NCBI GenBank assembly: GCA_947630315.1
Contig: CANRHA010000123.1
Coordinates: forward strand, 1 to 5,547
Source: an uncultured Clostridia bacterium
GTDB taxonomy: Bacteria > Bacillota > Clostridia > Oscillospirales > Ruminococcaceae
Direction: 5' to 3'
DNA: 5,547 nucleotides
Shown here: piece after piece, positions 4,497-5,547 of the stretch
Layout of the letters: the number at the start of each line of letters is the position of its first letter
Numbering within the stretch: the first letter of the stretch is position 1
Notes under the pieces: model-generated
Databases searched by the model: none
The model's input: only the letters and a program-made list of their open reading frames with translations
Told to the model about the DNA's origin: nothing
Translations under genes and position numbers: made by a program

Positions 4497-5547
4497 TTAT
4501 AATTCTACAAACCCCACGAAATTGTAGTAGATATTGATGTCGCGCTCAACATGTCCATCGACTTCTCGCTTCTCGCCGATTTCAATCTTTTGAATCAACC
4601 TCACAAGCGTCGCACGGTCGAGCTCTTCAAGTTGAGCATAGTCCTGAATCATATCGAGCCAGTCATCGACAGACTTTTCGCTCTCCTCACTTGCTGCCAA
4701 CTTCGCCGAAAGTTCCTTTTTGCACTCAAATTTTTCTGCACGCTCGGATTCATACTTATTAAGCAAGTTAATACAAACAACCTCGGGTATGCGACCCATA
4801 ACTTTATCCTCATAAGCCGCTTGAATCAGCTTTTCAAGCTCAGCAAGACGCTTTTCAAGATCTGTCAACTCGGTTTTCAGCATGCTCGTCTTTTCCTTAT
4901 TCGAGGTCTTTTTCATGGCGAGAATCCGCTCTTTCAGTGCTTCACGATTTCTCTGCGCGAGGATTGCCTTGCTCCGAATATCAGCCAGCACGACGGCGTA
5001 GTAATCGTGCATATATCGCAGCGACGAACCGCAATCCATACATCTCAAAACCCCGCCAAACAAGGCGATCATCCCGCTTTTGCCAGTCCTTCCGCGCCCG
5101 GGGTGATTGTCCATTCGTTGAACTGCATCCCAGACATCTTGTGAAATCAATGGCTCGTGTGTGTTCTCAACCTTAATCCACTCGCTTTGAGGTTTGGTGA
5201 TTTGCTTGTGATTTTTATAGGACACCGTTCCCGTTTTGTTCTGAACCATGTGACCGAGATAAACCTCGTTTCTTAAAATCAGCCTGACGGCTTCGGCACC
5301 CCACGCTTTACTGCGCTTCGCGGGCTTCGGAGTGCCCTTTGCCATATAATAGAAGTCCATAGGCGTTGGCACGTTTTCGGCATTTAGTTGGGCGGCGATT
5401 TTGCGGAAACTATCGCCCTGCAAGCGCATATAAAAAATATGCTTAACGATTGGAGCCGTTATCGGGTCAATCTCCAAAATGTGCTTGTCTGCTTCGCTTT
5501 TCTTGTAGCCAAGAGGGGCATAACAACCGACGTACTTGCCGCTTTTG
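4497..5547 (-). CDS. Large serine recombinase, C-terminal part, with half-deleted zinc ribbon; 5' end beyond the window
   Basis: The reading frame is open from the right edge (KSGKYVGCYAPLGYKK) to TAA at 4499-4497, 349 codons. It starts at the join between the catalytic and recombinase domains, so any catalytic domain lies outside the window. The recombinase domain follows (IVKHIFYMRLQGDSFRKIA, then LILRNEVYLGHMVQNK and EWIKVENTHEPLIS). Next is the linker RTGKSGMIALFGG and the first zinc knuckle CMDC (cysteine codons at 5042-5040 and 5033-5031). The second knuckle (usually C...YR...C) is absent: DYYA passes straight into VVLADIRSKAIL, the start of the coiled coil, with the frame kept. The coiled coil and the C-terminal INIYYNFVGF strand are normal. 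An internal TTG at 5477 can be read as a start but is merely inside the domain. The gene may be inactive or altered in DNA recognition. It is unrelated in function to the ribosomal genes and belongs to the integrated element. Confidence 0.85.
   Translation of the reverse strand, partial: KSGKYVGCYAPLGYKKSEADKHILEIDPITAPIVKHIFYMRLQGDSFRKIAAQLNAENVPTPMDFYYMAKGTPKPAKRSKAWGAEAVRLILRNEVYLGHMVQNKTGTVSYKNHKQITKPQSEWIKVENTHEPLISQDVWDAVQRMDNHPGRGRTGKSGMIALFGGVLRCMDCGSSLRYMHDYYAVVLADIRSKAILAQRNREALKERILAMKKTSNKEKTSMLKTELTDLEKRLAELEKLIQAAYEDKVMGRIPEVVCINLLNKYESERAEKFECKKELSAKLAASEESEKSVDDWLDMIQDYAQLEELDRATLVRLIQKIEIGEKREVDGHVERDINIYYNFVGFVEL

Larger units (their letters stand above)
3185..5547. mobile_element. 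End of an integrated element bearing tandem serine recombinases (boundaries not determined)
   Basis: Two large serine recombinase genes in a row, both pointing towards the housekeeping operon, are typical of one end of an integrative element in Firmicutes. No target duplication or attachment core could be recognised because the other end lies outside the window. The left limit must be between the rpsR stop and the recombinase stop at 3236; the right limit is beyond the window. Loss of domains in both genes suggests that the module is decaying and may no longer excise by itself. Element type (conjugative, mobilisable or prophage) cannot be told from what is here. Confidence 0.5.

Noticed and set aside
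4551..5144. Plus-strand 197-residue open frame opposite the second recombinase
   Set aside because: The composition is that of an antisense shadow, with no initiation signal. The minus strand encodes a recognisable recombinase throughout.

Overview
The window looks like the chromosome of a clostridial Firmicute, perhaps a gut Oscillospiraceae/Ruminococcaceae-type bacterium. The reasons are strong AGGAGG-type ribosome sites, sigma-A-like promoters with near-consensus boxes, a Cys-rich bS18, a zinc-ribbon/DUF2628-like membrane protein, and tandem large serine recombinases. The lineage is an inference from protein style only; there is no rRNA or other taxonomic marker here.

Left part (1-1050): the 5' end of lepA (elongation factor 4) runs leftward off the window. 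It has a clear promoter in a 293-bp divergent intergenic region that also holds a perfect triple heptamer repeat. A second promoter on the other side of this region drives the next gene. The two promoters carry the same 13-bp sequence, built around a TTTTCNGAAAA palindrome, inside their -35/-10 spacers.

Middle (1051-3184): a rightward gene for a membrane protein with a RING-like zinc site, a zinc ribbon and a hydrophobic C-terminal half is followed by the classic rpsF-ssb-rpsR operon (bS6, single-stranded DNA-binding protein, bS18). The terminator of the membrane-protein gene and the promoter of rpsF are interleaved: the -35 box lies in the terminator loop and the terminator's 3' arm forms most of the promoter spacer. 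The short rpsF leader can fold so that the Shine-Dalgarno sequence is paired. This would suit feedback control by the bS6:bS18 pair, which is known for this operon in other bacteria.

Right part (3185-5547): two large serine recombinase genes lie in tandem on the minus strand, pointing back at rpsR, and appear to be one end of an integrated element. Both are damaged. The one next to rpsR has lost its whole catalytic domain and carries a frameshift at an A7 run. The one at the right edge continues out of the window and lacks the second half of its zinc ribbon. The region therefore reads as a decaying integrase module lodged just downstream of a conserved ribosomal-protein operon. I found no convincing wholly new system; the most informative points are the regulatory overlaps and the form of the recombinase decay.
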